This document shows, one piece after another, positions 53,035-62,846 of a stretch of 64,000 nucleotides of DNA. The notes beneath the pieces are model-generated. The model was not told where the DNA came from and did not search any database. It was given only the letters and a program-made list of their open reading frames with translations. The DNA lies in NCBI RefSeq assembly GCF_019977235.1, contig NZ_AP024646.1, positions 496,001 to 560,000 of the forward strand. Reading direction: 5' to 3'. The stretch is from Arthrobacter sp. StoSoilB5. Lineage in GTDB: Bacteria > Actinomycetota > Actinomycetes > Actinomycetales > Micrococcaceae. Within the stretch, counting starts at the first letter, position 1; each line of letters opens with the position of its first letter. Position numbers and translations under genes: made by a program.

Positions 53035-53475
53035 CAGGGGTTAGGTCTCCTAGGTGTTACAGCGCACCGTTCCAAGGGGGCCGCGGGCATGCCGCAGCCG
53101 AACCTCAAAGGGTGCTGTTGGGGGCTAACTAACCTTACCGGACTATGGGCGCGGCAGCACCCTGTTCCGGCGCGCCCTTAAATGAGACACGGCGTGTTGC
53201 CCAGCAGCGTGGCGCACGTCTCGACGGCGTCGGTGCTCCGCGTCGCCGTCGAGCCTGAACATTAACCCATCTGTGCAGGCAAAACGTGGTTGGACGGCTC
53301 CTTGACGCCAGAGTTTCAGGCGCCATCGGCTAAACTTGGCTGGTAAGAGCCCCGAAACTCTTGCGTATGCCGCCGCCCGCGGCAGGCTGCACCGGTAAGT
53401 CGGGGCATTCTCATGTACGGCGTCGAGTCTTGGCCATCCGGCTTGGTCTCGCCCGAAAGAATGGGGGAGGATCCC
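53035..53475. other. Leader/promoter region of purA
   Basis: About 440 bases between divergent genes with no supported frame. A GC-rich stretch near 53370-53400 (CCGCCGCCCGCGGCAGG) can fold locally and is near the purA ribosome site (GGGGGAGG at 53463). No riboswitch of a known type was recognised. Confidence 0.35.
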
Positions 53476-54765
53476 ATGCCCGCTATCGTGATCGTCGGAG
53501 CCCAGTGGGGCGACGAAGGCAAAGGCAAAGCTACCGATCTGCTCGGTGGCCGTGTTGACTACGTGGTCAAGCCCAATGGCGGTAACAACGCCGGGCACAC
53601 CGTGGTGGTTGGCGGTGAGAAGTACGAGCTAAAGCTCCTTCCCGCGGGCATCCTGAGCCCCAATGCAATTCCTATTATTGGCAACGGCTGCGTGGTGAAC
53701 CTCGAGGCCCTCTTCCAGGAAATCGACGGCCTTGATGCCCGCGGTGCGGACACGTCCCGCCTGCGTGTCTCGGCCAACGCACACCTCGTTGCGCCGTACC
53801 ACCAGGTCCTGGACAAGGTCACGGAGCGTTTCCTGGGCAGCCGCGCCATCGGCACCACGGGCCGTGGCATTGGGCCGGCTTACATGGACAAGGTTGCCCG
53901 CCTGGGCATCCGGGTCCAGGACGTTTTCGACGAATCGATCCTCCGCCAGAAGGTGGAAGGTTCGCTGCGCCAGAAGAACGAGCTCCTGGTCAAGGTCTAC
54001 AACCGTCGCGACATCGTGGTTGATGAGATCGTTGAGTACTTCCTCTCCTTCGCCGAGCGCCTGCGCCCGCTGGTTATCGACAGCACGCTGGAGCTGAACA
54101 ACGCGTTGGACGAGGGCAAGGTTGTGCTCATGGAAGGTGGCCAGGCCACGTTCCTTGACGTTGACCACGGCACATACCCGTTCGTCACCTCATCCAACCC
54201 GACGGCTGGCGGCGCATCCGTTGGCTCAGGCATTGGCCCAACCCGGATTTCGCGTTCCATCGGCATTATCAAGGCCTACACCACACGTGTTGGCGCCGGT
54301 CCGTTCCCCACGGAACTCTTCGACGAGATGGGCGTGTACCTGCAGAAGACCGGCGGTGAGTTCGGTGTGAACACCGGCCGTCCCCGCCGCTGCGGTTGGT
54401 ACGACGCCGTGCTGGCCCGCCACGCTTCCCGCGTCAACGGCTTCACGGACTACTTCGTGACCAAGCTGGACGTCCTCACAGGTATCGAGCAGATCCCGGT
54501 CTGCGTTGCCTACGATGTGGACGGCGTCCGCCACGACGAAATGCCCATGACGCAGACCGAATTCCACCACGCGGTGCCGATCTTCGAGTACTTCGACGGC
54601 TGGACCGAGGACATCACCGGCGCCCGCACGCTCGAAGACCTTCCGGAGAACGCCCGCAATTACGTACTTGCACTCGAAAAGCTCTCCGGTACGCGCTTCT
54701 CGGCCATCGGCGTCGGCCCGGACCGCGACCAGACAATCGTGGTTCACGACCTCATCAACGACTAA
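53476..54765 (+). CDS. purA: Adenylosuccinate synthetase
   Basis: 429 residues from ATG with GGGAGGATCCC upstream; an in-frame ATG at 53413 is too far from the domain. Catalyses IMP + aspartate + GTP to adenylosuccinate. Seen: [11 protein letters not shown] at the N terminus, [48 protein letters not shown] and the C-terminal [11 protein letters not shown]. Stand-alone, as in many actinobacteria. Confidence 0.95.
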   Translation: MPAIVIVGAQWGDEGKGKATDLLGGRVDYVVKPNGGNNAGHTVVVGGEKYELKLLPAGILSPNAIPIIGNGCVVNLEALFQEIDGLDARGADTSRLRVSANAHLVAPYHQVLDKVTERFLGSRAIGTTGRGIGPAYMDKVARLGIRVQDVFDESILRQKVEGSLRQKNELLVKVYNRRDIVVDEIVEYFLSFAERLRPLVIDSTLELNNALDEGKVVLMEGGQATFLDVDHGTYPFVTSSNPTAGGASVGSGIGPTRISRSIGIIKAYTTRVGAGPFPTELFDEMGVYLQKTGGEFGVNTGRPRRCGWYDAVLARHASRVNGFTDYFVTKLDVLTGIEQIPVCVAYDVDGVRHDEMPMTQTEFHHAVPIFEYFDGWTEDITGARTLEDLPENARNYVLALEKLSGTRFSAIGVGPDRDQTIVVHDLIND

Positions 54766-54784
54766 GTCGTACTGAATTACGACG

Positions 54785-54834
54785 ACGGCGGGTCGCCCTG
54801 GGGTTCCAAAAGGAACCGGTGGGTGGCCCGCCGT
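54785..54834 (+). terminator. Hairpin downstream of purA
   Basis: ACGGCGGG..GGTTCC, loop AAAA, GGAACC..CCCGCCGT: inner six-base and outer eight-base stems 20 bases past the purA stop. No T run. Confidence 0.6.
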
Positions 54835-55183
54835 TGGCGTTCGAACCCATCTGCGGCATGGCATCGGCACAGTGTGTGCACAGGCGCCGGGAAACGTTGT
54901 AAACAACCATTCCCGAGCTTGAAAGCAGCAGGTTCATGCGACGCCATCCACGCTCCATCCTGACCAGGCAACCCAGCGTTATGCGGATACGACGTACTCG
55001 GTCAATGACGGCCCAACGCAGACGACGCCGGGCTGGGAAACTGGGTGGATCTTGAATCGTTTGCGCGGTACACCGCAACCATGAACCTTCGTCCAGGAGC
55101 GAACGGAGGCGCTCAAAGACCAGGTCCAGGTCCGGGACTAATCTTGGGGCTGGGGCGGTTACGCCAAGAGGGCCCATGAACAG
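54835..55183. other. Gap between purA and the EmrB-type exporter gene
   Basis: About 350 bases without a supported gene. A minus-strand frame here has Arg/Ser-rich composition and overlaps the hairpin, so it was not called. GTTGT-AA-ACAAC at 54896-54907 is a small dyad, position compatible with an operator. Confidence 0.35.
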
Positions 55184-56713
55184 GTGACGACGGAACGAGA
55201 CCATGTGACTACAGAGACTGAAGACGGAGTCGGGTTCCGTTCCCGGCGCGGACCGATCCTGATTGCGCTGATGCTTTCCACCGGCCTGGTGGCGATCGAT
55301 TCCACCATCGTTGCTACGGCAGTGCCTTCGATCGTGGATGACGTCGGTGGTTTCACGTCGTTTCCGTGGCTCTTCTCGGCGTATCTCTTGGCGCAGGCGG
55401 TTTCAGTGCCTGTTTATGCCAAGCTCTCTGACGTCTTGGGCCGTAAACCGATCATCCTCAGTGGTATCGGGCTCTTCCTGCTTGGATCCGTCCTTTGCGG
55501 ATTGGCCTGGAGCATGCCGGCGCTCATCGCCTTCCGCGTGCTTCAAGGATTAGGGGCGGGCGCCGTCCAGCCTGTAGCCATCACGATTGCCGGCGATATA
55601 TACACGCTTGCCGAGCGGGCGAAAGTGCAGGGCTACCTGGCCAGTGTGTGGGCCGTTTCCTCCGTTGTGGGCCCAACGCTGGGCGGTGTGTTTTCTTCGT
55701 TGGGTATCTGGCGTTGGATCTTCCTCATCAACATCCCCCTGTGCCTCCTGGCCGGGTGGATGCTGGTTCGGACATTCCATGAGGACGTCGAGCGTAAGAA
55801 ACACCGCATCGACTACCTGGGGGCCGGGCTGCTGACGATTTCCTTGAGCCTGCTCATCCTCGGCGCACTTGAGGGCGGCCAGGCCTGGGCCTGGAACTCA
55901 AGCATCAGCATCGCGGTCTTTGCTGCGGGAGCCTTGTTGTTCGCGGCCTTCCTGCTGGTGGAGCGGAAGGCTGCAGAGCCGGTCCTGCCGCCATGGGTTG
56001 TCTCCCGCAGGTTGTTGGCGACCACGGCGATGATCTCCTTCGGTGTTGGCGCGGTCATGCTTGGCCTCACCTCATACGTTCCAACGTTCCTTGAGGGATC
56101 ACTGCAGGTATCACCGGTGTTGGCGGGCCTGGCCTTGGCTGCCTTGACGCTGGGGTGGCCCCTCAGTGCTTCCCAAGCTGGCAGGTTCTATCTTCGGATT
56201 GGATTTCGTAAGACGGCCATGATCGGTATCTCCATTACGGTCATCGGCACGGCTGTCCTTGCCTTTACTGCTTCGTCGCCCAACGTCCTCTTGGTAGCCG
56301 CTGCCTGCTTTACTGTCGGGCTGGGACTCGGGCTGGTGGCTACGCCGAGCCTCATCGCCGCCCAATCGAGTGTTGAATGGAACGAGCGCGGTGTGGTTAC
56401 CGGTACCAATCTCTTTGCGCGCTCGATCGGCAGCTCCATCGGCGTAGCGGTCTTCGGCGCCGTAGCCAATGCCATCTACGCCAACGGTCCCGGTGACGGC
56501 CCTGATCCGCGGACAACAATCGTGGCTTCATCTGCCGTGTTTTCGGCCGTCCTCATAAGTGCCGCACTCACCGTTATTGCGGTCCTCGCCATGCCGGCCA
56601 CCCATGACAAGGCGGCCACTGCCCGGATGGATGCCAACGCTGGCGGGGATGCGAACGCTGGCGGTGATGCGAACGCTGGCGCGGCACACGCCCAGAATCA
56701 GGAACTTTCCTGA
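55184..56713 (+). CDS. DHA2-family (EmrB/QacA) MFS drug exporter
   Basis: 509 residues from a GTG, 14 predicted helices. Seen: STGLVAIDSTIVATAVPSIV (helix 1 motif of DHA2, D1), SDVLGRKPIILSGIGLF (MFS loop), FRVLQGLGAGAVQPVAITI and VWAVSSVVGPTLGGVFSSLG (antiporter motif C). The C terminus has three copies of DANAGG encoded by 18-bp tandem repeats (56630-56683), after the last helix. Likely pumps lipophilic drugs. The MarR gene downstream may control it. Confidence 0.88.
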   Translation: MTTERDHVTTETEDGVGFRSRRGPILIALMLSTGLVAIDSTIVATAVPSIVDDVGGFTSFPWLFSAYLLAQAVSVPVYAKLSDVLGRKPIILSGIGLFLLGSVLCGLAWSMPALIAFRVLQGLGAGAVQPVAITIAGDIYTLAERAKVQGYLASVWAVSSVVGPTLGGVFSSLGIWRWIFLINIPLCLLAGWMLVRTFHEDVERKKHRIDYLGAGLLTISLSLLILGALEGGQAWAWNSSISIAVFAAGALLFAAFLLVERKAAEPVLPPWVVSRRLLATTAMISFGVGAVMLGLTSYVPTFLEGSLQVSPVLAGLALAALTLGWPLSASQAGRFYLRIGFRKTAMIGISITVIGTAVLAFTASSPNVLLVAAACFTVGLGLGLVATPSLIAAQSSVEWNERGVVTGTNLFARSIGSSIGVAVFGAVANAIYANGPGDGPDPRTTIVASSAVFSAVLISAALTVIAVLAMPATHDKAATARMDANAGGDANAGGDANAGAAHAQNQELS

Positions 56714-56835
56714 CTGAAAGGACCGCACACGGAATCCCTCACCTTGGACCCTGGACCACGACGGCAGCGTCGTGGAGGGAGCGTGAGCGTGGCATCGGCC
56801 TGATCACATTCCGTGGACAGCCTGCTGGAGGAGGA

Positions 56836-56879
56836 GCATAATAGTTAGCGGAGCTAATTAGCACTGCTAACTATTATGC
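56836..56879. promoter_or_regulatory. Nested MarR-type operator
   Basis: GCATAATAGTTAGC (56836-56849) and GCTAACTATTATGC (56866-56879) are perfect 14-bp arms; a second perfect dyad GCTAATTAGC (56853-56862) lies between them. It is 23 bases upstream of the MarR gene start. The AT-rich arms also carry TATTAT, which can serve as -10 box. Confidence 0.78.
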
Positions 56880-56901
56880 CAACCTCAGGAGGCGCCTCCC
56901 A

Positions 56902-57351
56902 GTGACCGCAGCTATTAACGACGGACCGGCGGAGATTCAAGCAGACATCCTTGCGATCGATCTTCGGACCGCAGTGATGCGAACGTCCCGCAGGCTCCGG
57001 ATCGAAGCGACAGGCGACGTCATAACCCCCGGGCAGTACACGGTTCTTGCCCACCTGGACTCCGGTTCACAGACACTCCGGGAATTGGCCGAGTTGGAGC
57101 ACGTCCAGGCACCGTCGATGACCCGGATCGTGAACGCCTTGTCCGGCCAAGGTTTCGTGTCACGGCAGGCCAACCCGGAAGATGGCCGCCAGGTCCACAT
57201 CAGCATCACTCCCGAAGGCCAGGAAGTCCTGGCCGAGGCCCGTAGCCAGCGGACTGCCTGGCTGGCCCAGCGCGTAGCAGGACTCAGCGAGGAGGATCGG
57301 CTGACGCTCAGCCGCGCCGCCCACATCATGCAGGAGATGAGCGCCAAGTGA
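56902..57351 (+). CDS. MarR-family regulator
   Basis: 149 residues from a GTG with AGGAGG upstream. MarR winged helix: GDVITPGQYTVLAHLDSG, RELAELEHVQAPSMTRIVNA (recognition helix) and the wing NPEDGRQVHISITPEGQEVL. Dimer helices at both ends. A large palindrome just upstream fits autorepression; the last bases overlap the start of the next exporter gene (GTGA), so the pair forms an operon. Confidence 0.88.
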   Translation: MTAAINDGPAEIQADILAIDLRTAVMRTSRRLRIEATGDVITPGQYTVLAHLDSGSQTLRELAELEHVQAPSMTRIVNALSGQGFVSRQANPEDGRQVHISITPEGQEVLAEARSQRTAWLAQRVAGLSEEDRLTLSRAAHIMQEMSAK

Positions 57352-58610
57352 GCGCCATGTTCCGTGCCCTGGAGAATCCCAATTACCGGCTTTGGGCTGG
57401 CGGTGCCTTGGTGTCCAACATCGGAACCTGGATGCAGAGGGTGGCACAGGACTGGCTGGTCCTGACTGTCCTGACCGATCACTCCGGAACGGCAGTGGGC
57501 ATCACCACGGCGCTTCAGTTCCTTCCCATGCTGCTGTTGGGCCCCTACGCGGGCGTGCTTGCCGATCGCTACCGCAAGCGCGTGATCCTGCTCTGGACCC
57601 AGACCGCCATGGGAATCTGTGGGCTGATCGTCGGACTGCTGGTCGTCACCGGCGTGGCTCAATTGTGGCATGTCTACCTAGCCGCCCTCGCGCTCGGACT
57701 TGCGGCAGCCATCGACGGACCGGCCCGGCAGGCGTTTGTCTCCGAACTGGTGGGACCGGACAAAATCTCCAATGCCGTGGCCCTCAATTCCGCTTCTTTC
57801 AACACGGCCCGGCTCACCGGCCCGGCCATTGCCGGCGTGCTCATTGCGTGGATCGGAACAGGTCCGGTGTTCCTCCTGAACGCTGCGAGCTTTGCCGCGG
57901 TGATCATTTCCCTCTTCCGGGTGAAGATCTCCCAGCTTGAGCCAGCGACGCCTGTGGTTCGCGGCAAGCACCAGGTGGCCGAGGGTCTGCGCTATGTGCG
58001 CCAGCGCCCGGACCTGGTCCTGATCCTTGTCATGGTGGGGATGCTGGGAGCCTTCGGCATGAACTTCCCGGTCACCAACTCGCTGATGTCCACCGCCGAA
58101 TTTGGCATGGGACCTGAAGAATTCGGCCTTCTTGGCTCCATCATGGCCGTGGGTACCCTCGCCGGTGCCCTGCTTGCGGCCCGACGCTCGGGTCCACGGC
58201 TGCGCTTCATGCTCGGGGGTGCGCTGTGCCTCGGTGTCTTCACCCTCCTGGCCAGCATCTCGCCAACTTTCTGGATCTACGCGGCCGTCCTCGTCCCGGT
58301 GGGACTTGCTTCCATCACGTTCCTCAACAGCTGCAACACCACCATCCAACTGTCGGTCGAGCCCCAATTCCGGGGCCGCGTCCTTGCCCTGTACCTGGCC
58401 ATCCTGCAAGGCGGTACGGCCGTTGGGGCTCCCCTCATGGGCTGGATCGGCACAGAGTTCGGTGCCCGATGGGCCGTGGCTGTTGGTGGCGCAGCAGTCC
58501 TTGTCACCGGCGTTGCTGCAGTGATCCTGGTCAGCCGGCGTAGCCAGCGCACCATCCGCGAGCAGGTGCGCCGAGCATGGCTCAGGAGGCGCGCGACGCA
58601 AACGTCCTGA
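57348..58610 (+). CDS. MFS exporter (DHA3/EntS-like)
   Basis: 420 residues from GTG at 57348 (ATG at 57357 also possible), 12 helices. Seen: NPNYRLWAGGALVSNIGTWM at the N terminus, QRVAQDWLVLTVLTD, LADRYRKRVILLWTQTAMGI in the 2-3 loop and NAVALNSASFNTARLTGPAI; these are features of the enterobactin-exporter-like group. Co-transcribed with the MarR gene, so likely induced by the exported compound. Confidence 0.87.
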   Translation: MSAMFRALENPNYRLWAGGALVSNIGTWMQRVAQDWLVLTVLTDHSGTAVGITTALQFLPMLLLGPYAGVLADRYRKRVILLWTQTAMGICGLIVGLLVVTGVAQLWHVYLAALALGLAAAIDGPARQAFVSELVGPDKISNAVALNSASFNTARLTGPAIAGVLIAWIGTGPVFLLNAASFAAVIISLFRVKISQLEPATPVVRGKHQVAEGLRYVRQRPDLVLILVMVGMLGAFGMNFPVTNSLMSTAEFGMGPEEFGLLGSIMAVGTLAGALLAARRSGPRLRFMLGGALCLGVFTLLASISPTFWIYAAVLVPVGLASITFLNSCNTTIQLSVEPQFRGRVLALYLAILQGGTAVGAPLMGWIGTEFGARWAVAVGGAAVLVTGVAAVILVSRRSQRTIREQVRRAWLRRRATQTS

Positions 58611-58814
58611 GACCCGCTAAACGCAAGCGGGCGATGACATCACAATTTTCGATGTGGTTACGCGGTTTTATTCGCTATGCAGATGCACTTTGTGCACGTG
58701 AGAATGAATTAACCGTCACAGAAAAAGGGCCACAGCGTCCGTCATTCCAGCCGATGCTCCCAACGAAGGGAGCCATCTATTCGCGCTGTGACCTTTCGCC
58801 AAATAGGAGATCAC

Positions 58815-60092
58815 ATGTCAAGCCAAGAGGTTGAGGTCCTCGTCGTAGGCGCAGGCCAGGCCGGGGTAGCGATGAGCGAGCACCTGAGCGAGCGGGGTAT
58901 TCCCCACATCGTGCTGGAACGCCATCGCATCGCAGAGCGGTGGCGTTCCATGCGGTGGGATTCCCTGGTTGCGAATGGGCCGGCCTGGCACGACCGCTTC
59001 CCGGGCCTGGAATTCACCGACATCGAACCCGGTTCGTTTCCCTCCAAAGAGCAGGTAGCGGACTACTTCGTGGCCTACGCCGAGAAGATTGGCGCCCCCA
59101 TCCGCTGCGGTGTGGAAGTGACATCCGTGCGCAGGAACGTCGGCGCACCGGGCTTCCAGGTGAAGACGTCCGACGGAGAGTTCAACGCCCGCTACGTCGT
59201 TGCCGCCACGGGGCCGTTCCAGCGGCCGGTGATCCCCGCCGTCGTTCCTGAAGCCGCCGGCGTGATGCAGCTGCACTCCAGCTCGTACCGCAACCCTGGC
59301 CAACTGCCCGAAGGGGCCGTGCTGGTGGTCGGGGCTGGGTCCTCGGGTGTCCAGATCGCCGCGGAAATCCAGCGCTCGGGCCGGCAGGTGTTCCTCTCGG
59401 TGGGGCCGCATGACCGGCCCCCGCGGAACTACCGTGGCCGGGACTTCTGCTGGTGGTTGGGAGTCCTCGGCAAGTGGGACGCTTCCACTCCGGCAGCGGG
59501 CGCAGAACATGTGACCATCGCCGTCAGCGGGGCAGACGGTGGCCACACCGTTGACTTCCGCGCGCTCGCCGAGAACGGGATCAAGCTCGTGGGACGGACC
59601 ACGGCGTTCGACAACGGAACAATGCGTTTCGCGGATGACCTCCGCACCAACATCGCGAACGGTGATGCCCACTACCTGGAGTTGCTCGACGAAGCTGATG
59701 CGTACGTTGAACGCAATGGCCTGGACCTGCCGGAGGAACCCGAAGCCCGCTTCCTCCGGCCGGACCCGGAAAGCCTGACCAACCCCATCCGCGAGCTCGA
59801 CCTCGCCCGCGCCGGAGTCACGTCGATCGTGTGGGCCACAGGTTTCGCAGTGGACTACAGCTGGCTGCAAGTGGACGCCTTCGATGAGAAGGGCAAGCCG
59901 CTGCAGCAACGCGGTGTATCCACAGAGCCAGGCGTGTACTTCCTGGGTTTGCCGTGGCAGTCACGCCGAGGATCCAGCTTCATCTGGGGTGTCTGGCACG
60001 ACGCCAAATACGTTGCCGACCAGATCACCATCCAGCGGGGCTACCTGGTCCACAACGAGCAGGATGCGCTGGTGGCGAGCGGAGCCGTCTAA
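58815..60092 (+). CDS. Flavin-containing monooxygenase (CzcO/FMO-like)
   Basis: 425 residues from an ATG with AGGAGATCAC upstream. Two dinucleotide-binding motifs: VVGAGQAGVAM (about residues 10-20) for FAD and VLVVGAGSSGVQIA (about 172-185) for NADPH. Other group B features: WRSMRWDSLVANGPAWHDRF and TGFAVDYSW near the C terminus, resembling the YUCCA/FMO C-terminal ATG-type motif. Possible substrates include soft nucleophiles or ketones; none can be named. Not obviously in an operon; a terminator follows. Confidence 0.82.
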   Translation: MSSQEVEVLVVGAGQAGVAMSEHLSERGIPHIVLERHRIAERWRSMRWDSLVANGPAWHDRFPGLEFTDIEPGSFPSKEQVADYFVAYAEKIGAPIRCGVEVTSVRRNVGAPGFQVKTSDGEFNARYVVAATGPFQRPVIPAVVPEAAGVMQLHSSSYRNPGQLPEGAVLVVGAGSSGVQIAAEIQRSGRQVFLSVGPHDRPPRNYRGRDFCWWLGVLGKWDASTPAAGAEHVTIAVSGADGGHTVDFRALAENGIKLVGRTTAFDNGTMRFADDLRTNIANGDAHYLELLDEADAYVERNGLDLPEEPEARFLRPDPESLTNPIRELDLARAGVTSIVWATGFAVDYSWLQVDAFDEKGKPLQQRGVSTEPGVYFLGLPWQSRRGSSFIWGVWHDAKYVADQITIQRGYLVHNEQDALVASGAV

Positions 60093-60103
60093 CTCCCCAC
60101 GCC

Positions 60104-60137
60104 AAAGGGACCATGCCACAGCGGCATGGTCCCTTTT
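60104..60137 (+). terminator. Terminator of the flavin monooxygenase gene
   Basis: AAAGGGACCATGCC, loop ACAGC, GGCATGGTCCCTTT followed by T: a 14-bp perfect stem with A/T flanks on both sides, 12 bases past the stop. Confidence 0.85.
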
Positions 60138-60173
60138 GCTGTACCTGACGTGCGGCCAGGGTTTCCGCACAAA

Positions 60174-60217
60174 AAGGCCCGACGTCGGCTCATGGGTGAG
60201 TTCCGACGTCGGGCCTT
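60174..60217 (-). terminator. Terminator of the aspA operon
   Basis: AAGGCCCGACGTCGG and CCGACGTCGGGCCTT form a perfect 15-bp stem, and on the minus strand it is followed by a T run. It is 14 bases past the aspA stop. Confidence 0.85.
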
Positions 60218-60231
60218 GCGGGGGTGGTGGC

Positions 60232-61650
60232 TCAGCCGAGCCCTGCCAGCGACCTGGCCGAAAGAGCTGCCTCCATCCTCGCCGGATCAAGCAGGCCGCG
60301 CTCGATCACGAGTTCCGCGATGCCCCGACGGGAGGCGAGGGCTTCCTTGGCGAGGTCTGCCGCAGCCGCGTAGCCAATCAAAGGTGCCAGGCCGGTGACC
60401 ACGCTGATCGATTCGATCATGCGTTGCTCCAGCACCTGCGTGTTGGCCGTGATACCGTCCACGCAGTGCGTCCGGAGCTGACGGCAGGCCACAGTGAGCC
60501 AAGCGATCGACTCCAGCAATGCGTCAGCAATGACCGGCTCGAAGGCATTGAGCTGGAGCTGGCCGGCCTCCACGGCCATGGTCACCGTCGCATCGGCGCC
60601 GAGAACCCGGAAGGCTACCTGGTTGACCATCTCCGGGATCACCGGGTTCACCTTGCCGGGCATGATGGATGACCCCGCCTGGACTGCGGGCAGGCGGATT
60701 TCCCCGAAGCCTGTTTGCGGACCGGAGGACAGCAATCGAAGATCGTTGCAGATCTTGGAGAGCTTTACCGCTGCCCTCTTCAAGACGCCGGAGACGAGCA
60801 TGAAGACGCCCGTATCGCTCGTGGCCTCCACGAGGTTGGTGGCGGAGGTTAGCTGCAGGCCCGTGATGGAACTCAGCTCGCGGATGACGGCGTCACGGTA
60901 TCCCGGTGGAGCGGTGATACCGGTGCCGATGGCCGTGGCTCCAAGGTTGGATTCCCGCAGGTGGGGCAACAGTTCCAAGAGCCGTTGGCCGTCTTCGCGG
61001 AGCGTTTCGGCAAAGGCGCCGAACTCCTGGCCCATGGACATGGGGACGGCATCCTGGAGTTGGGTGCGGCCTACCTTGATGATGCCAGCGAACTCGGCAG
61101 CTTTGGCATCGAATGCTCCGATGAGCCTGCCGTGCTCGGCGCAGAACTCAGAGATTTCCCGCTGGAGGGCGATCTTGATGGCCGTCGGATAGACGTCGTT
61201 GGTTGACTGGCTGCGGTTCACATCATCAATGGGGTGCAGTGCGGCGTAATAGCCCTTGGGGAGTCCCATGATTTCAAGGGCGCGGTTCGCAATGACCTCG
61301 TTGGCGTTCATGTTGGTGCTGGTCCCGGCTCCACCTTGGATGGTGTCCACCACGAACTGCTCGTCGAGGAGCCCCTCCATGACTTCCAGGGAAGCCATTT
61401 GGATGGCCTCGGATTTGGCCGGATCAAGCAATCCGAGGCTCTCATTTGCGCGGGCTGCAGAATATTTGACGGTACCCAGGCCCCATATCAGGGAACGCAG
61501 GGTACCAATGGTCCGTCCGCTGACGGGGAAGTTGTCCACCGCTCGCAGTGTGCTGATGCCCCAGTACGAAGCCTCGGGGACGTCTACGTCCCCGAGGCTG
61601 TCATGCTCTCGCCGTGCTCCCGGGAGGGGAGAGGATAGTTGATCTGTCAT
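60232..61650 (-). CDS. aspA: Aspartate ammonia-lyase
   Basis: 472 residues from ATG at 61650; the open frame extends upstream to 61815 without a better start. Fumarase/aspartase superfamily enzyme converting aspartate to fumarate and ammonia. Seen: the signature GSSIMPGKVNP with the catalytic Ser loop, GGAGTSTNMNANEVIANRAL, HPIDDVNRSQSTNDVYPTAI, and VGRTQLQDAVPMSMGQEF. It is last of a four-gene minus-strand operon of RidA, DUF1028 and M20 amidohydrolase genes. Fumarase and argininosuccinate lyase lack the full motif set. Confidence 0.9.
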   Translation of the reverse strand: MTDQLSSPLPGARREHDSLGDVDVPEASYWGISTLRAVDNFPVSGRTIGTLRSLIWGLGTVKYSAARANESLGLLDPAKSEAIQMASLEVMEGLLDEQFVVDTIQGGAGTSTNMNANEVIANRALEIMGLPKGYYAALHPIDDVNRSQSTNDVYPTAIKIALQREISEFCAEHGRLIGAFDAKAAEFAGIIKVGRTQLQDAVPMSMGQEFGAFAETLREDGQRLLELLPHLRESNLGATAIGTGITAPPGYRDAVIRELSSITGLQLTSATNLVEATSDTGVFMLVSGVLKRAAVKLSKICNDLRLLSSGPQTGFGEIRLPAVQAGSSIMPGKVNPVIPEMVNQVAFRVLGADATVTMAVEAGQLQLNAFEPVIADALLESIAWLTVACRQLRTHCVDGITANTQVLEQRMIESISVVTGLAPLIGYAAAADLAKEALASRRGIAELVIERGLLDPARMEAALSARSLAGLG

Positions 61651-61688
61651 GGTCCTGTTCCTGGAAATGCAGTCAGTGGATTCCCCGG

Positions 61689-62846
61689 CTACGTTGCCAG
61701 GTAATCCAACGCCGTAAGCGCCAAGGCGGCTGCGCCGTCGTGAATTGCAAGGTTGGCTGCGCCGCCGACGCAATGTGCGGCGAACTCGGGTTGGTGGTTG
61801 GCCGCAGGGAAGCAACCGAGTCCTATATAGGGATGGATGGCCGGAACCACTTGGGACACATTGCCCATGTCAGTGGACGCCCGATTCATGGTGGCTTGCT
61901 CCGGCGGCGCATTGAAATCGCGGCCGAGGGCTTCCGCATGCCTGACATACAGCTCCAGCGCCCGCAGGTCCGTCCGGAACTCCGAATAGGGCTCCGATTC
62001 CGGGGTCACCGACAGCTCGCAACCGGACGCCAAGGCGCCGGCTTGGAAGCACCGGTGGACGCGCTCCTCCAGCGTGCCCAGCTGGGCCAGTGTTTCGGCC
62101 CGGACGTACCAGCGCCCCTCGGTCCTTTCGGGGATGGCATTGGGCGCTTCACCACCCCGGGTCTGGATCCCGTGGACCCGGGTACCGGCCGGCAGTTGTT
62201 GGCGGAGGAGGCCCAACGCCACCTGGGCAACAATGAAGGCGTCGTTGGCATTGACTCCCTGATCGGGATAGGCAGCAGCATGAGCCGACTTGCCGCGGTA
62301 CTCCACGTGGTTGTGAGCCACTGCGTAGGGGCGGGCTTCGGCGGAATCCACGGGGCTGGGATGCGCCATCATGGCCAGGTCCAGGCCGTGGAAGGCACCC
62401 TTCTTGAACAGCTCGATCTTCCCGCCACCGCCTTCTTCCGCCGGGGTTCCGTAGAGTTCCACGGTCAGGTCACGCTCGGCCGCGAACTCTGCCAGGGCTA
62501 CTGCGGCACCACACGAGATAGCTGTGATGATGTTGTGGCCGCACGCGTGGCCGAGACCAGGAAGGGCATCGTACTCGGCCATGAGCCCGATGCGGCGGGA
62601 ACCTGTTCCGAAGACCGCACGGATCGCAGTGGGGAAGCCCAGATACCCTCTTTCCACGTCAAAGCCATGCAAGGCGAGATAGTCGGCAGTCCAAGCCGCG
62701 GCACGGTGTTCCTGCCAGCCGAGCTCGGGGTTGGCGTGGAGCGTCTCCGAGAGCCGGATCAAGTCTTGGTGCTGGGCATTGACGGCCTTCAGTACCCGGT
62801 GGTGCTGGACGTTGGGAGGGGTGGTGGTTGCCGGTTCAGCGCTCAT
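61689..62846 (-). CDS. M20-family amidohydrolase/aminoacylase
   Basis: 385 residues from ATG at 62846, overlapping the DUF1028 gene by 11 bases; the longer frame lies inside that gene. Zn-dependent peptidase M20/AbgB-like hydrolase. Seen: LMAEYDALPGLGHACGHNII (His/Asp ligands), ELYGTPAEEGGGGKIEL (Glu), and the dimerisation-domain segments HNHVEYRGKSAHAAAYPDQG. Members split N-acyl amino acids or dipeptides. With aspA next, an N-acyl-aspartate or aspartyl amide is a possible substrate, inferred from context. Confidence 0.82.
   Translation of the reverse strand: MSAEPATTTPPNVQHHRVLKAVNAQHQDLIRLSETLHANPELGWQEHRAAAWTADYLALHGFDVERGYLGFPTAIRAVFGTGSRRIGLMAEYDALPGLGHACGHNIITAISCGAAVALAEFAAERDLTVELYGTPAEEGGGGKIELFKKGAFHGLDLAMMAHPSPVDSAEARPYAVAHNHVEYRGKSAHAAAYPDQGVNANDAFIVAQVALGLLRQQLPAGTRVHGIQTRGGEAPNAIPERTEGRWYVRAETLAQLGTLEERVHRCFQAGALASGCELSVTPESEPYSEFRTDLRALELYVRHAEALGRDFNAPPEQATMNRASTDMGNVSQVVPAIHPYIGLGCFPAANHQPEFAAHCVGGAANLAIHDGAAALALTALDYLAT

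Noticed and set aside
54839..54900. tRNA-like GTTCGAACC stretch after purA
   Set aside because: The bases resemble a T-loop, but no acceptor, D or anticodon stems can be drawn around it.
54755..55204. 149-codon minus-strand frame downstream of purA
   Set aside because: It crosses the purA hairpin and the start of the exporter gene, and its composition looks non-coding. A degraded gene cannot be excluded.
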